Assembly (NCBI GenBank): GCA_017311185.1
Contig: JAESUZ010005469.1
Coordinates: 1,428,001 to 1,492,000 of the forward strand
Direction of reading: 5' to 3'
DNA from: Proteles cristata cristata
Taxonomy: Eukaryota > Chordata > Mammalia > Carnivora > Hyaenidae
Length of the DNA stretch: 64,000 nt
Position numbers and translations under genes: made by a program. The stretch's first letter is position 1; each line of letters begins with the position of its first letter. Below the pieces are notes generated by a model. The model was not told the origin of the DNA. It saw only the letters and a program-made list of their open reading frames with translations, and made no database searches. This document shows, piece after piece, positions 63,851 to 64,000 of this stretch.

Positions 63851-64000
63851 ACAAATTAAATAATCCTTTATAAGACGTTCCTTGGTGCTTATGACAGCTT
63901 TTTGCCTGTAAAAGGTACTGAATAAATACCCAATGAATAAAAAGCTTTATAAATGTAAGGAGAAGAAAATTATAATCTGAAAAAGATATCATTTCTAAAT

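Larger units (their letters stand above)
58854..64000 (-). other. CCDC171: CCDC171 intron 5' of exon A (partial)
   Basis: The preceding exon (which in human ends near EVQKRAQ, by memory) was not found. Contents: three SINEs, a mini L1 insertion, a pentanucleotide repeat and an L2 remnant at the right end. 59700-60845 and 61050-62050 contain no element I can name; 61044-61470 has overlapping minus-strand ORFs with no recognisable protein features. Confidence 0.8.

Overview
This is 64 kb of mammalian nuclear DNA, almost certainly from a cat-family (feliform) carnivore. It is AT-rich and carries about 50 copies of the feline tRNA-derived SINE (SINEC_Fc type: head like ggggcgcctgggtggctcag, body with gtcatgatctcgcggttcg, CT-rich tract, AAATAAATAAA tail), plus carnivore L1, older MIR, L2 and L1M remnants, and microsatellites. 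No bacterial, viral or organellar gene was seen.

The only protein-coding gene recognised is on the minus strand: the middle of CCDC171 (human C9orf93), a long coiled-coil protein of poorly known function. In transcription order its exons are 58349-58853, 56976-57092, 39999-40225, 39089-39271 and 32647-32832. All have AG/GT borders. The phases chain exactly (505+117+227+183+186 = 1218 nt = 406 codons, no internal stop). The translation follows the human protein as I remember it, across roughly residues 680-1090 of about 1,326. The start and the C-terminal part lie outside the window, so everything else here is intron.

Layout. 1-32646 is the intron after the last visible exon. It holds scattered SINEs, a tight seven-SINE cluster (12186-13740), a 2.4 kb internally deleted L1 with target-site duplications (16136-18600), a 700 bp pure-purine satellite (23161-23858) and a stack of nested L1s (28890-31550). 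32833-39088 separates the last two exons. 39272-39998 is a short intron with one SINE. 40226-56975 is a 16.7 kb intron with L1 pieces, SINEs, a truncated 5S rRNA retropseudogene (50827-50916) and a candidate premature-stop exon (55047-55122). 57093-58348 is a short intron with two opposed SINEs. 58854-64000 is the upstream intron and ends in an L2 remnant.

I found no convincing undescribed biological system. The points most worth checking are the candidate poison exon, the 5S retropseudogene, the internally deleted L1, nine SINEs of one apparently young subfamily each with direct repeats, three very short L1 3' insertions, and the antisense orientation bias of SINEs relative to CCDC171. Repeat family names come from recognition by eye, not from a database search; element ends are accurate to a few bases at best and old repeats to tens of bases.
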